Shown in pieces: positions 24,404 through 35,724 of a DNA stretch of 64,000 nt. The stretch lies in NCBI GenBank assembly GCA_947069175.1, contig CAMTDV010000030.1, forward strand, positions 93,925,916 to 93,989,915, in the 5' to 3' direction. The notes below the pieces were generated by a model. It did no database searches. It saw only the letters and a program-made list of their open reading frames with translations, and had not been told where the DNA came from. This stretch comes from Scalesia atractyloides (taxonomy: Eukaryota; Streptophyta; Magnoliopsida; Asterales; Asteraceae). The position numbers were made by a program, and so were the translations under genes. How positions within the stretch are numbered: the first letter of the stretch is position 1; each line of letters begins with the position of its first letter.

Positions 24404-24965
24404 GGGTGCTTATGCAACGATTAGGCAATGGTTCGTTTAAATCCAGTTCAGTTTTGGGTCAGTGATTGCTTATGCGTCGGTTATGGTTAATGCATACTCA
24501 CCCCTAAAATCAGAAATTAAAAAACCAGCCAAAACCCGATAAAACCTGAAACCAAAACCATAAAGATTCGTTCACTTTCACTCCAAAACCAAGTTCCATA
24601 TACTACCTGAATATTGCGTTACCGGTTTTTGACCTTGTTGACCAAACTTGTACCTGGTTACAACCCAGAACCATCAACCAAGTATGGCCCAATATCGGAT
24701 TTGGGCGCGCTTGTTAAAACCAAGTAACATATAATTGTGATTTTGGTTGGTTAACTAATATTTGAACAATATAAAGCTAATTAGCATGCAGGCAGGCATA
24801 TGGTCTCAAACAAGGTGATAACATTCATATGGAGTAACAAAGACCACAACTTCCAGCAGCATTACATGTAATAAAGTTATCATAGAAACTAAACAGACCG
24901 CATAAAGTTATAAAAAAACAACATTTAAAACATCATGCCCGAAAAAGGGTAAAACAGTAAAACCA

Positions 24966-26282
24966 TCAGTCACCCTTTCTCCTAAAAGAGCACCCTTCTG
25001 TGAGTCTGGCCCGACCACCGGTCGGCTGGCATAAAACCGTCTGGCAGTTCCCACACACTACAACTGTTTGAGAGTGGCTAAACACAGTGGTTCTGTACAC
25101 ACAAAACAATAAGGATATTAAGTACATAATCATAACCAAATATGTAACTTTAGAACCAGACCGAACCAGCCAGTGACCCAAAGTACATAACCGAGCCAGT
25201 TAACTTAGTTAAGTCTGTCTAAACCGGCTAGTCAAATGGCTCGTCTGAAACAGTTGGACTGAATTTCAAATTTTTCTTCCTTTCTAAACATCATTTTCTC
25301 TGTATTTTGTTATACAAGCGTTCAAATTTTGTTAACATTGCAAATTAAAGAAAGAGTTAAATGCCATTTTAGTCATGTGGTTTGAGCCATTTTGCCAGTT
25401 TAGTCCAAAGGTTTCATTTTTCGCTTGTGGGTCCAAAAAGGTTCCACTGTTGCCATTTTAGTCCACTGGGTTAAAATCATCTATTTTTTCTGTTAACAAG
25501 ATGGGTTAACTTCATCCATTTTGCCAAATTGCCATTCTTGTTAACAAAATTACATATAAAATGACCGAATTGTCCTTGTTAACAAAATAAATGGATGAAG
25601 TTAACCTAGTAGTTAAAATGGCAACGGTGAAACTTTTTGGACAGCAAAATAACCCAAACCAGAGGGACATAAATGGCAATTAAATCTTAAAAAAATCAAC
25701 AGTTCGATATCGTGTTTTAAAACTATAAATATAATGTTCAATACCAATGCAAATTCACAAACAAAAAATTTAATAACATTTCTCCGTATTTTATTAGCAT
25801 TACAAATTCACTAAATAAAAAAACACAGTTAATAACTTGTTTTAAAACTTTCTATGATAAGAAATCAAAACAAAAAAAAGCAAATATAACAAAATTAAAA
25901 AAATCAAAACTCACATGTTGAAGCAGCCTTGACACTTAACATCCTGCACCAATCAAATTAAACCAAAAACATAACTTAAAATATAAAAAATATCCTCTAT
26001 CTAACCCTTATTTCAAAACCAATTAACAACTCTAATAAATAATATAATCCATCAATTATAAAAAGAAAAAAAACATGTTGAGATTGATAAAATACCATGA
26101 AGAAGGAGTTAGGAGACTGAACAAGACGCTTGAGTTTATGCTTCCTCTTTTCCAACTCAGCTGGTGGGTTCAGCAAATCAACATCGTTAGGCAAAACCTG
26201 CAATTTGTTTAATTATTACGTTATAGTTACATGGATTGATTATACGTATATGAAGAGTGATTTGATTCAAAGATCTCACCAT
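24966..26282 (-). CDS. RPS27: 40S ribosomal protein S27 (eS27), 4 coding exons
   Basis: Minus-strand exons 26280-26282 (the ATG alone), 26096-26197, 25915-25943 and 24966-25092; 86 residues, the normal length. All junctions GT-AG. The protein reads VLPNDVDLLNPPAELEKRKH, KLKRLVQSPNSFFM, DVKCQGCFNITTVFSHSQ, TVVVCGNCQTVLCQPTGG and RARLTEGCSFRRKGD. The CxxC...CxxC zinc finger (CQGC and CGNC) is intact. It is a structural protein of the small ribosomal subunit with a role in rRNA processing. The third intron holds a MITE. The initiator ATG lies immediately before the first intron, a common layout in plant ribosomal protein genes. Confidence 0.97.
25354..25687. mobile_element. Inverted-repeat MITE in RPS27 intron 3
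   Basis: Begins GAGTTAAATGCCATTTTAG and ends AAATGGCAATTAAATCTT, with complementary arms (TGGATGAAGTTAAC on the right faces GTTAACTTCATCCA on the left). Same family as the GCCATTTT MITEs elsewhere here. TSD not readable. Confidence 0.65.
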
Positions 26283-26321
26283 CTTGTTTGTTTGTTTGTT
26301 TTTGTTTCAGCCGCCTCACGA

Positions 26322-26441
26322 AAACCCTAACAGAGATTAGAAATGGATGTGTTGGGTGTTTTGTGTGATTATATGTATGCTTTTGGGCTTCGAGCCTTGA
26401 ATGTTTTCATATTGGGGCCTTTGTCTTTTCTCACAGGCCCA
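26322..26441 (-). promoter_or_regulatory. RPS27 promoter elements: telo-box and site II motifs
   Basis: Upstream of the RPS27 ATG: AAACCCTAA (telo-box) at 26322-26330, a TGGGCT at 26384-26389 (plus-strand reading) and GGCCCA (site II TGGGCC on the minus strand) at 26436-26441. Telo-box plus TCP-type site II is the established pairing in plant ribosomal protein and cell-cycle genes. The transcript start is not visible. Confidence 0.6.
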
Positions 26442-26797
26442 TCATTCTATCTGGACCGGAATATTAAATAGAGAAAAGTTGTAGAGGTGTCCGACCAACT
26501 AATATGTGCTTTCAGTTATTGATTTTTCTTTTTTTGATATTTTGAACATGTGATTTGCAAACTATTTGTTTTTACGAAATCGTTTTATTAAAAATTGACT
26601 GTGTGAGCTATTTTTGGTGCAGACTTGTCCTAACCAGTTTTAAGATCTTCTAAGGTCTGCAGAGGGTTAGACACCACTACCACCACCCACCGTCCACATC
26701 CACCATCCACAACCACCATCGTCCGTACACCATCATCCGTTTATTTTAGAAGTCTATATACGTTAAACAACAAACAACCTTCTTCTTACAGACTGCC
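26442..26797. other. Intergenic spacer
   Basis: No gene. A CCACCACC-rich stretch (about 26675-26745) looks like simple sequence. Confidence 0.3.
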
Positions 26798-27436
26798 TAT
26801 GCAGTTAATGCGGAAAAATATCGGATATCGGTCAAGGACCGATATCTGAGAAATCGGTTATCGCGGTGGTATATCGGTAATTTATAATCATATATATATA
26901 TATGTATATATATATTAATATCTAGAACCTATATATACATATACTAGAACTTATATAATATTAATAGTAAGTATATAATGTTAATTTTATACTTTTTATG
27001 CATACATTTTGAAGTTTAAGGACCAAATATAAACTAGGGAAGACAAAGAGGTTAAATATTTAAATACACAAACTAAATTTACACTTTTTATATAAAAAAT
27101 TACAAGTTTAAAGGATGAAATATAAACTAGTGAAAGATAGAGGGGTTAAATGTTGAAAACTTAATTGGCCGCCGGAGGTCGCTATAAGGTCGATATGTGG
27201 TCGATAAGTGCCAACAGGTATGTTTCTTCTTCTGTTTTCAGCTTATTTGTTCAATTTTCACTTCTTAGTTGGCCCAACCGAGATTCTCGGCGAGACGACC
27301 GATATAACATATACAAAATATCAGCGATATATCAGTTTTTATCGCTGATATGGTGACCGAGATATAACCGATATAACAAACTGATATTTTGAGCTAGGAC
27401 TGATAACCGATATATCGCCGAGGTTAACCACTTAGC
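26798..27436. repeat. Second copy of the GATATCGG repeat
   Basis: Begins TATGCAGTTAATGCGG, as at 5460, with GGATATCGGTCAAGGACCGA and a right end rich in GATATATC and CCGATAT. Ends about 27436 with GGTTAACCACTTAGCAG, only loosely inverted relative to the start. Transposon family not identified. Confidence 0.45.
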
Positions 27437-28079
27437 AGATTGCTGAGGTTTGGTCTACCTCTCTTCTACAAATGTCTGCAGATGTGGTCCGCAAACTGCA
27501 GACATGTTACCTATTAAAAAACAAACCGCGCCAAGTATCGTCCAAAGATACGCTTCCCCTACTCAACCTTTTATTATTATTATGACCAATTTTATTTATA
27601 TATAGATTAATATTCTAAATGGATTCTCTTGGATAAGTCTTGCTTCTTTAATGTTTATTGTTTTATGACTTATTGGTATGGAAGAATACGTAGTTCTTAT
27701 TTATCTTTTCAATAAAAATGGAAATAGACTCTTGTTAAGGTTACCATGTTTCCCTCAATTTTGCCACAACTATTGACGGACTAGTTTGAAGTTGCCGACT
27801 TTATAGGCTCTTCCTTCGATCATCTCTAGTCTTTTGACTAGTAAACAACATGCCATAACAATATGGGTTTAAGTCCATTTTGATTTTATTATCCTTTTGT
27901 AACTTTGATGGTTTTTGTTGCTTTGAGATTAAACTCAAGATTCCAGTTAGGATCAATTAATTACATAGCCAAACAACTTCCAAATTAATAATGTTGTTGA
28001 TTAAACAAAATAAACCCCCCTTTGATCTCGTTACCTTGCGCATATCTATAATTGTGGTCCTTTTTCGGGTACGATAGAC
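27437..28079. other. Intergenic spacer
   Basis: AT-rich sequence with no supported gene or repeat. Confidence 0.3.
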
Positions 28080-28860
28080 AAATTTGTTTCGAAACTATCC
28101 GGGATTGCTTCAAAGTTAGTCACACTTGGGGATGTTATTGAAGAACAAAAATTGGTAAACAAATTTCTCATAAGTATTTCCAGGCATTTTATACATAATG
28201 TGGCTTCTATTGAACAAGTCTTGGACCTCAGACGATTGGTTTTGAAAATGTAGTTGGAAAGATTAAAAGCGTATGAAGAAATGATGAAAGATGAAGTTCA
28301 AACAGAAGAAAACCAAAGTAAGTTACCTTATTCTAAATATGAATCATCTAACCGTAGTCGTGATAGTAGTCGTGGAAGTTAACTTTTGTATGGAAAGGCG
28401 TTAAACTCATTGGGTTGAAGTGAGTGTTTAAAATCAAGAGAAATGTGGATGGTTCGGTTAGTAAACACAAGGCATGTTTGGTGGCAAAAGGTTATGTTCA
28501 ACAACTAAACGATGCCGAAGGGCCAGTAAAAAATACGAATAATACTCAACCCTAATTCTTTATTAGATAGGGTAAGTAGATGTTGAACCACGAGTAGTAA
28601 TGTGGAAAACGTTGTTGTTTAATTGTTTCCAAGGTGTTTAGGCTAAGTGCTTAGAGTCTAAAAAATTAGTTACTGATTGTTGTGTGTTTCCTAGTTGTTC
28701 TTTAGTTGCTTGGAAAAGTAAAAAACAGTCCACAATATCACGTTTTACAGTTGAAGCTAAGTATCGTGCAACATGTGCTGCGACATGTGAAATTATGTGG
28801 TTGATAAATGTTCTTAGTCAGTTAATATTAAATCTTATCCTAATTCGAATAGAATCTATG
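28080..28860 (+). pseudogene. Copia retrotransposon relic: gag joined to short RT and RNase H pieces
   Basis: Translated in pieces, 28095-28330 gives Copia gag (SIEQVLDL-like and GIASKxxTL-like words) with stops and frameshifts. At about 28385-28510 it jumps to the start of reverse transcriptase (FKIKRNVDGSVSKHKACLVA then KGYVQQL). At about 28705-28800 an RNase H piece follows (WKSKKQSTISRFTVEAKYRA). Protease, integrase and most of RT are missing. The copy at 53005-53780 has the same gag-to-RT jump. Not functional. Confidence 0.75.
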
Positions 28861-28930
28861 TGAAATTATGTGGTTGATAAATGTTCTTAGTCAATTAATA
28901 TTAAATCTTATCCTAATTCGAATAGAATCT
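28785..28930. repeat. 73-bp tandem duplication at the end of the Copia relic
   Basis: Units 28785-28857 and 28858-28930, starting ATGTGAAATTATGTGGTTGA, differ at one base (CAGTTAAT versus CAATTAAT). The unit includes the last RNase H codons. Confidence 0.88.
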
Positions 28931-29601
28931 ATCTATTTTTTTAATAAAATATTATATTAAATTTTTTAACTTAAGATATTTTTAAATATCACGAAAACCA
29001 AACTTTGTATTGGTATATTATTTATTTTTATTTTCATTATAAAAATTATTATATCAATTTTATTACCTAATTTATAAAGCATATTTTGGAAATTGGTACA
29101 AACATTTTATTATTCAAATGATTGCTGATTTGCTTCTTATAAAACGTATCTTCTTTTCAAAAACTATATTCGCAATCATTACATCTATCGTGTATTGAGT
29201 ATATCTGTTAGTATATCTATCGAGTATATTTTTTAGTATTTAGAAAGATATAACTTTTTTTTATTTGGTATATAAAGTCAAATCTATTGAACTCGTGTAA
29301 TACACTAAAGATATAATTTTTTTATTATTTGATATATAAAATTATATTTATTAACCCTGTACAATATATCTTTTCTTATCAATACAACTTTTTTATTTAT
29401 TTAATGTATAAAATTACTTTTGTTTAACTCGTATCATAAAGGATGTTTTTAAAAATATATTATTTAGTATATAAAATTATATTTATTAAACCCGTATATA
29501 GAGAGTTTTATAACACAGTGATATTAGTGATATTATAATCCAAACCTAACCATCATGTTTCACGACTTTGATTTAATATTATAAAACTATCACATTAAAT
29601 A
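28931..29601. other. Very AT-rich spacer
   Basis: Repeated ATATATAAAATTATATTTATTAA-type words (for example 29320-29350 and 29460-29490), no gene. Possibly old satellite-like or LTR debris. Confidence 0.3.
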
Positions 29602-29606
29602 CTTAC

Positions 29607-31435
29607 TGTTGGGAATCAGGCCTTTTGATCAAACTCTCTTTTTACTATTTATCAATGAAGTACACCAATACAATAACCCTAACCCTCTATTTATACTAAA
29701 ACTAATTCTAGTCCTAACCCGACTCGAATTCTATTTAATTAAATAAACTAACCAACTAGATAAACTTATCTAATTTAAACTAACAATTATCTCTACAATA
29801 ATTCACCAAGAATTATCTAATAACTCGTTTTTATCTTTATCTCCTAATTCAAGATTAATCTCTTCATTCTCCCCCATAATATTGAAATGGACTCGTTTCT
29901 TCACATCCGCACCATTATCCACAACTTTAATTCCTTGACCAAGTTTGACATCCCTCTTCCCGGGTCACCAGAACCTCACCGTTCCCTTACTTGACCACCG
30001 ATCAAAGAAAAACCAAGCCTCGCCGATTCTACCGTTTTATTTTTTTCTTGCTAGACGCGACAAGACTGAAAGCCCTCATGCTTTGACGAATCTTCTTTCG
30101 TCCGTCTACCCGCAAATTCCGATCGGATACTTCAGCCAAAAAGAACAACCCACACCGGTTTTTCGTTCTTATCCTTGGCAGGAATGATAGGGTCTTGATC
30201 ATACCTGATTGAAAGTTGCTAATGCTGTGAAGTTCATCACCACTGAACCCAAACCGAACTGATCACCTGTCACCATCGTTTTTCCTAATGATACTCCGGT
30301 GACATCTGCTGACCCGAACCACCGTTCGCTTTACTCCATGTTAAATAGTTTGAACCCTTATTTGATCCTTGTTTTTTTTACCCTGTTAGACTCCGCCTTG
30401 ATATGCCTCACCGCAAATATCAGCCCACCAACAAAGACTACAACCACCTGTTGTTCCGTCCCTCGGTCGTCAAACGAATTCCTTAGCCTCCTCGCTCCTT
30501 CGTTTTATCCGCGACACGCCCGTTGGTTTTTCCGCCACAAAAAATCAAAGTTCTCGATATGCTTTTTCACTTAGCGAGAAAGAGTCTCCGACAAATAAAA
30601 CACGATCAAATCTTTGTTGCCCGTACCCATCTCACAACCCCGCGTTGTTCAGTTGCCTTTTCCGATCAGAAGCCCCAAAACAAAAATTAGCTGATTCATC
30701 ATTCACTTTGAACAACCTATCCGAAATTTAAATTAAATCTTCATTCATCCGGAATCAACTCGTATCCGTCAGTTTTGATTTTGATTCACACGCTAAAACT
30801 CACTCCACGTTCCATGCATGCAAACTCCATGAATTGAAGATTGAAATTTGCCCATGCAATTTCCTTCTGGACCCACTTTTGGATTAACAACTCGTAGCAA
30901 TCACAAAAGTTGAACCTTATCTTGTTGAATAAATCAACTTTTCATTCAACAACCCTCTTAGTTTGCCGTGATATCGATCTCATTGCCGACTCACCGCTTT
31001 CATTCCCCACAAGAATAATTATGGTTGCCTCTTTGCTGACAACACCAACTATCCATCTCACGCCACCGTTGCCTCCCCGTGAGGGGCTGCTCCCCCTACT
31101 CGGAAAACGACTCTCAAAACCGTAAAGTAGCTCTGATACCAATTGTTGGAAATCAGGCCCTTTGATCAAACACAAAAACTCCGGGGGTGAACGAACTCGT
31201 TCGACTCTTTTTACTATTTATCAATGAAGTACACCAATACAATAACCCTAACCCTCTATTTATATTAAAACTAATTCTAGTCCTAATCCGACTCGAATTC
31301 TATTTAATTAATTAAACTAACCAACTAGATAAACTTATCTAATTTAAACTAACAATTATCTCTACAATAATTCACCAAGAATTATCTAATAACCCTTTTT
31401 TATCTTTATTTCCTAATTCAAGATTAATCTCTTCA
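29607..31435 (-). mobile_element. Complete small non-autonomous LTR retrotransposon
   Basis: Two LTRs, 29607-29866 and 31144-31435, share almost all their sequence; the right one has about 32 extra bases near its start (CACAAAAACTCCGGGGG region). Both have TG...CA ends. A perfect 5-bp TSD CTTAC flanks it (29602-29606, 31436-31440). The element reads on the minus strand: TGGTATCAGAGC, the tRNA-Met primer site, lies right beside the 31144 LTR, and a polypurine tract (ATGGGGGAGA on minus) lies beside the left LTR. The internal 1.28 kb has no gag or pol that I recognise; it would need a partner's proteins to move. Confidence 0.93.
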
Positions 31436-31486
31436 CTTACATACCTAATGATAATGTTCTTAATCTCTTCACTTACATACTCAATG

Positions 31487-31566
31487 ATAATGTTATTTTA
31501 TCCTCTATTCTTAATACTATTTCTCCATAATGTTATTTAATCCTCTATTCTTAATACTATTTCTCC
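31487..31566. repeat. 40-bp tandem duplication
   Basis: Units 31487-31526 and 31527-31566 (starting ATAATGTTATTT and ending ACTATTTCTCC) differ at one position. It lies just upstream of the At4g14100-like gene. Confidence 0.85.
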
Positions 31567-31636
31567 TCCCAAATAACAATAACAATAATAGAGGTTGCTT
31601 AAACCACAATATTGCCGGTCAAACTTTGATCCACCG

Positions 31637-33461
31637 ATGCCAACAATCGTAACTACCATCATCACAACACTACTACTACTATTTTCCACCATCACTATTG
31701 CCGATAACCCACCTCAACCAACACCGTGGCCGGAGCAATTCCACTCCGTTCTCGTACTCAACTCCACCGACGAGCTTCAACTAATAGACCTTTACTACGA
31801 CTGGACCAATGGCCGGAACTTCAACATCATCCACTACCAACTCGGAACCATACTCTACGATCTCGAATGGAACAACGGCACTTCCTTCTTCTTTACTGTT
31901 GATTCCGACCGCCAGTGCTCCTCCGTTCAGCTGGATGTCGGAATTCTACGACCCAATTGGCTCGCCGGAGCCACATACGTCGGTCAACGGCAGGTTGACG
32001 GTTTCGTTTGTTATGTTTGGGAGAAGGCTGACTTTATTACGTATTATGAAGATGTTGTCACTAGACGTCCAGTCAAGTGGGTGTTCTACACGGGTATGCG
32101 AAATTGAATAATAACCGGTTTAATCGAATAATTCGGTTTGGTTAGACATATATTTAATTTGGATCGGTTTGGTTTTTGGTTGAGAAAAATAAAAAAACCA
32201 AATAAACTGATATCCAAATCGATGAATATTGGTTGGTTAACTCCGTTATGCCACACACCTTGATTTTAAAATGTGTGAGGTGTAGCAACATGGTCTAAAA
32301 TCGAGGCGTAGGGTGCAAAGCTTGTACCCCCCAATATTTCGGTTAAAAGTGTAAAATTTTCTATTTTTTGTCTGAAAATTTTAAAATTATATAGGATTAT
32401 CCCTCCAATTATTTTGCCTAAATATTTATACAATATATAAATTACGTCCGATGACTTTTCGCCCCTCGGAACTTTTGGTCAAGCTCCGCTGCTGCTTGTA
32501 CAGTAAGGCAATTTATTTATATAAATGTTTTTAATATATTTCTTATGAGGGGGGGGGGGGGGGGGGGGGGAAGGGGAGGGGTTGCATCCACCCCCCAATA
32601 TTTCGGTTAAAAGTGTAAAATTTTCTATTTTTTGTCTGAAAATTTTAAAAATATACAGGATTATCCCTCCAATTATTTTGCCTAAATATTTATACAATAT
32701 ATAAATTAGGTCCGATGACTTTTCGCCCCCTTGGAACTTTTGGTCAAGCTCCGCCGCTGCTTGTACAGTAAGGCAATTTATTTATATAAATGTTTTTAAT
32801 ATATTTCTTATGAGTTTTTAGTATTATTTACCTAAATCTTGACATAAATAGGCTTTAGACTATGTGTTGTGATGAATGTGCAATGCAAAAAAAAGCATGT
32901 CACGTAGGCGATGGAGGGTTTTTCATTCCACACCCAAGACATGTGTTGTGGAGAGGGAAAAGCCTATTTTACACTTATACAACACTCTGATGCACAAAAC
33001 GTGTATGAAAAGCACGCCTCAAACCTGCGCCTCATGCTGATTTTTTGCCTGAAAAGCGCACCTCATGTGTATGTACACCACTCGCCTTTTGTAGTGTGAA
33101 TGTGCGTGAGGTCGTCGATCTTAGCCTAAACAAGCCACACACTAAAATCATAACCGATCCATAATTCTTGGTTAATCAGCTATGGTTTAACCAAAGCATC
33201 AGTTAATTGTGCGGTTTTGTTAATTCGGTTTGGTCAAGTCGGTTATGGTTGGTTGGTTATTACTGGCTCTTGTGTGCAGGAAGGGAAGCACACGTGATGA
33301 CATTCGAAGTAGGTGCGGCTCTTGAAGATGCAAAATGGCAGGTCCCTTGGTATTGTTTTGAGCAGACGACTCCTGTTACGACAATGGAGGACATTAGTGG
33401 CACCATCAGACATCGGGGTCTGGTAGATTTTGGCACTCGCAGGAATATTGCAAATATGTAG
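31637..33461 (+). CDS. At4g14100-like secreted protein, 2 exons
   Basis: Exons 31637-32093 and 33280-33461, 212 residues; the junction is GT-AG and splits a glycine codon. Start chosen at 31637 because it begins a clean signal peptide (MPTIVTTIITTLLLLFSTIT); an in-frame ATG at 31595 adds 14 polar residues. Family hallmarks: PTPWPEQFHSVLVLN, DLYYDWTNGRNFNIIHYQLG, LYDLEWNNGTSFFFT, GILRPNWLAGATYVGQR, YVWEKADFITYYEDV, RRPVKWVFYTGREAHVMTFE and VGAALEDAKWQVPWYCF. This matches the plant family typified by Arabidopsis At4g14100, whose members lack a settled biochemical role (some databases suggest glycosyl transfer). Secretory or ER entry is inferred from the signal peptide. The intron holds a repeat duplication. 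Confidence 0.9.
32333..32814. repeat. Direct duplication with G-run in the At4g14100-like intron
   Basis: The segment 32333-32549 (AATATTTCGGTTAAAAGTGT to TTTCTTATGAG) reappears at 32597-32813, offset 264 bp and nearly identical. Between them is a run of about 22 G (32549-32570). The right ends (GGTCAAGCTCCGC) resemble the GCGGAGCTTGACC hAT MITE family, so this is probably a transposon with an internal duplication. Confidence 0.8.
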
Positions 33462-34197
33462 AAGTGATGTTGGGTTCATATGTTTCCATTTTGTTCCACT
33501 TTTCAATGATAAAACAAATGCAAGGAAATCTTCATGAATTTGTGTCAGCTTGTTGTTAGAGGTTATTTGATGATTGTTTTGTTCTTGTGGCTACCTTTAA
33601 ATCAGACAAAATAATTGAGGTGGATTATGTGTATAGCATGCCTAACATGTGTATAGCATGAATAACACGTTTAGCTAATCGTGTTAAATAGGTTTCGGGG
33701 CCATAAAACTATTGGTACGATACGTTTTAAGACTTGTTTATCAAAATGACGTAGTTTTTTTGAAATTTAATAGAAAATAATATAGCACAACTAAATTCAT
33801 TTCCCTAACTGGTTAACGTAATTCATTAAGGATTTTATCATTGTATTTATTTACTCTTTTTATCGTGTTATTTATGTTTTACTATTTATTAATCTTATTA
33901 AGTGGGTCATGTGAATAATTGTTAATTGTTTATATTTAATTATGCTAAACATATAATGTTATTCATGTTATTGGATTGGTTATATTTGATCGTGTTACAT
34001 GTATTCTGTCGTGTGAACAGCTAAGCAAGGAGCCAAGGAGTGATAAGGACGTTGGATATGATTTTCCTATCAGTTAACATACGCAAGACATATCCCATAA
34101 TCACATTTCTTCTAAATCTTTATATTAATTCATTCGTTGTAAGAGAATTGAACTCTCAACTTCACACGTTGATACCGCTAAGTTATTAGCATGTGAG
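33462..34197. other. 3' UTR of the At4g14100-like gene and spacer
   Basis: The UTR follows the TAG at 33459-33461. The rest is AT-rich with no supported gene. The last 8 bases are the left TSD of the next element. Confidence 0.35.
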
Positions 34198-34373
34198 CAG
34201 GGGCGAAGCTTGACCCCTCCAGTTTCAGAAAAGTTCAGGGGGGAGGGGGGGGGGGGGGGGCGGGGAAACGTATATATCTAAAAATTTCTATATGAAAGTA
34301 CTATTAATAACACTACGCATCGAACTTCTCGGAAGGTCGGGCGCCCCCGACGAGCCACTAAGCTGCACCCCTG
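34198..34373. mobile_element. hAT-type MITE with perfect 8-bp TSD
   Basis: Starts CAGGGGCGAAGCTTGACCCC and ends AAGCTGCACCCCTG, with perfect TSD CATGTGAG (34190-34197 and 34374-34381). It contains a G-run of about 19. Intact relative of the remnant at 14001. Confidence 0.9.
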
Positions 34374-35109
34374 CATGTGAGAGGAGATTGGATATAATAA
34401 TCCGGGTGTTGAGAAGGTACCACAAATTGACATCAACTACCTTTCCTTACTCATCATCTTAAATAATATTAAAAGATTAAAAAAAGCCCAAGTTGATCTA
34501 AAATATCATTTAGAAATATCGTGAATATTTTTACATTTTCTTATATAAATTAGATACACAACTTTTAGAATATTTTTACATTTTTCATAAATATATTTTC
34601 ACCTTCAATTCATATGTCAAATCTAAAACAATAAAAAAAACAGAAAAATCAAATCGAGAAGCTACAATTTGCAACTTCCATAACTACCCATGCACCAATG
34701 AGATGCAATTTATGAAGAGCACATGGGGCCATTGAGAAGTAGTAGACATGCACACAGCACGCAGGAAACACCATGTGAAATTACATAAATGACCTTGTTT
34801 GCCCTCACCCTCTTCTTATTGGCTCATCATCCTCACAAATCAAATTACAAATTTCTTCCCTCTTCTACTCTGGTTTTGTTCTTCTGGACTTGCATGTGTT
34901 GCATCTTTTCAAAGAAACATTCTTTTTAGGTGATTAAACAACACCCAACATTCTTTGTTTGTTAATTACAATCTATGTGTTTTTGTTACTCATGTATCAT
35001 AGTTTCTTGTAGTTGCTTCTTTGCTTTCAGTTTTTCTTGTTTATTATCCTTTTGCATAGGTTCCGGGAAACCGTGGACCCCTTGGTCGGCAAAAAGTTAT
35101 ATTGAGAGG
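34374..35109. other. Spacer upstream of NXD1
   Basis: AT-rich sequence. A stretch around 34800-34925 (CCTCACCCTCTTCTTATTGG, then TTGTTCTTCTGG) could be the NXD1 promoter and leader, but no exon can be proven. Confidence 0.3.
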
Positions 35110-35282
35110 TAGTGGCAGAACTAGCACAAAAATTTAGGGCATCCCAATTTATCTTTTTGGGGATCAGGGTATCTTTATATAAAACCGGATTTTTTTATTT
35201 CTTTTACACTACGAAAATGGTATAGAGATGGTGTTGAGGTGTAGCCCGTGCTACCCCTTCTAATACACTAGCTCCGCCTCTG
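35110..35282. mobile_element. hAT-like MITE upstream of NXD1
   Basis: Ends TAGTGGCAGAACTAG and CTAGCTCCGCCTCTG are imperfect inverted repeats; flanks TTGAGAGG (35102-35109) and TCGAGAGG (35283-35290) agree at 7 of 8. About 440 bp before the first NXD1 codon. Confidence 0.75.
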
Positions 35283-35724
35283 TCGAGAGGGATGTTAAAT
35301 GTCGCTTTATTGTAGTTTGACCCTAAATTGTCGTCAGCTGAGCAGTTGAAACAAATAGAAAAGATATCATATATCTGCAATTTTGCATTTTATTTTTAAT
35401 ATAGGAGTTACACATTTGGGAACTTATTATAGGCACTTGTGACAAAGTTAAGGTCACATAATTTTGGTGATACCATGTTGTTAACATTTTTCCAGTACAT
35501 TTCTTTCCTTTATGGTGAAAAAAAACGATTTTTTTTTTAACTTGGGGTCCAAATACAATCCCTTTTTCACAGCAAAATCTGGTCGGTTAGAACACACCCT
35601 GAACGGCCTCTAGTTTCGCCCATGATCATATTTGACTTTTGATTTTATAACTCCTACTTTCTTCACTTAGTAATCACATTTTGACTTTTTTACAGCTCTA
35701 CAACTGAGGTAAAACAAGAAAGGT

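Noticed and set aside
31595..31636. Upstream in-frame ATG of the At4g14100-like gene
   Set aside because: Adds polar residues before the signal peptide; family members start near the later ATG.
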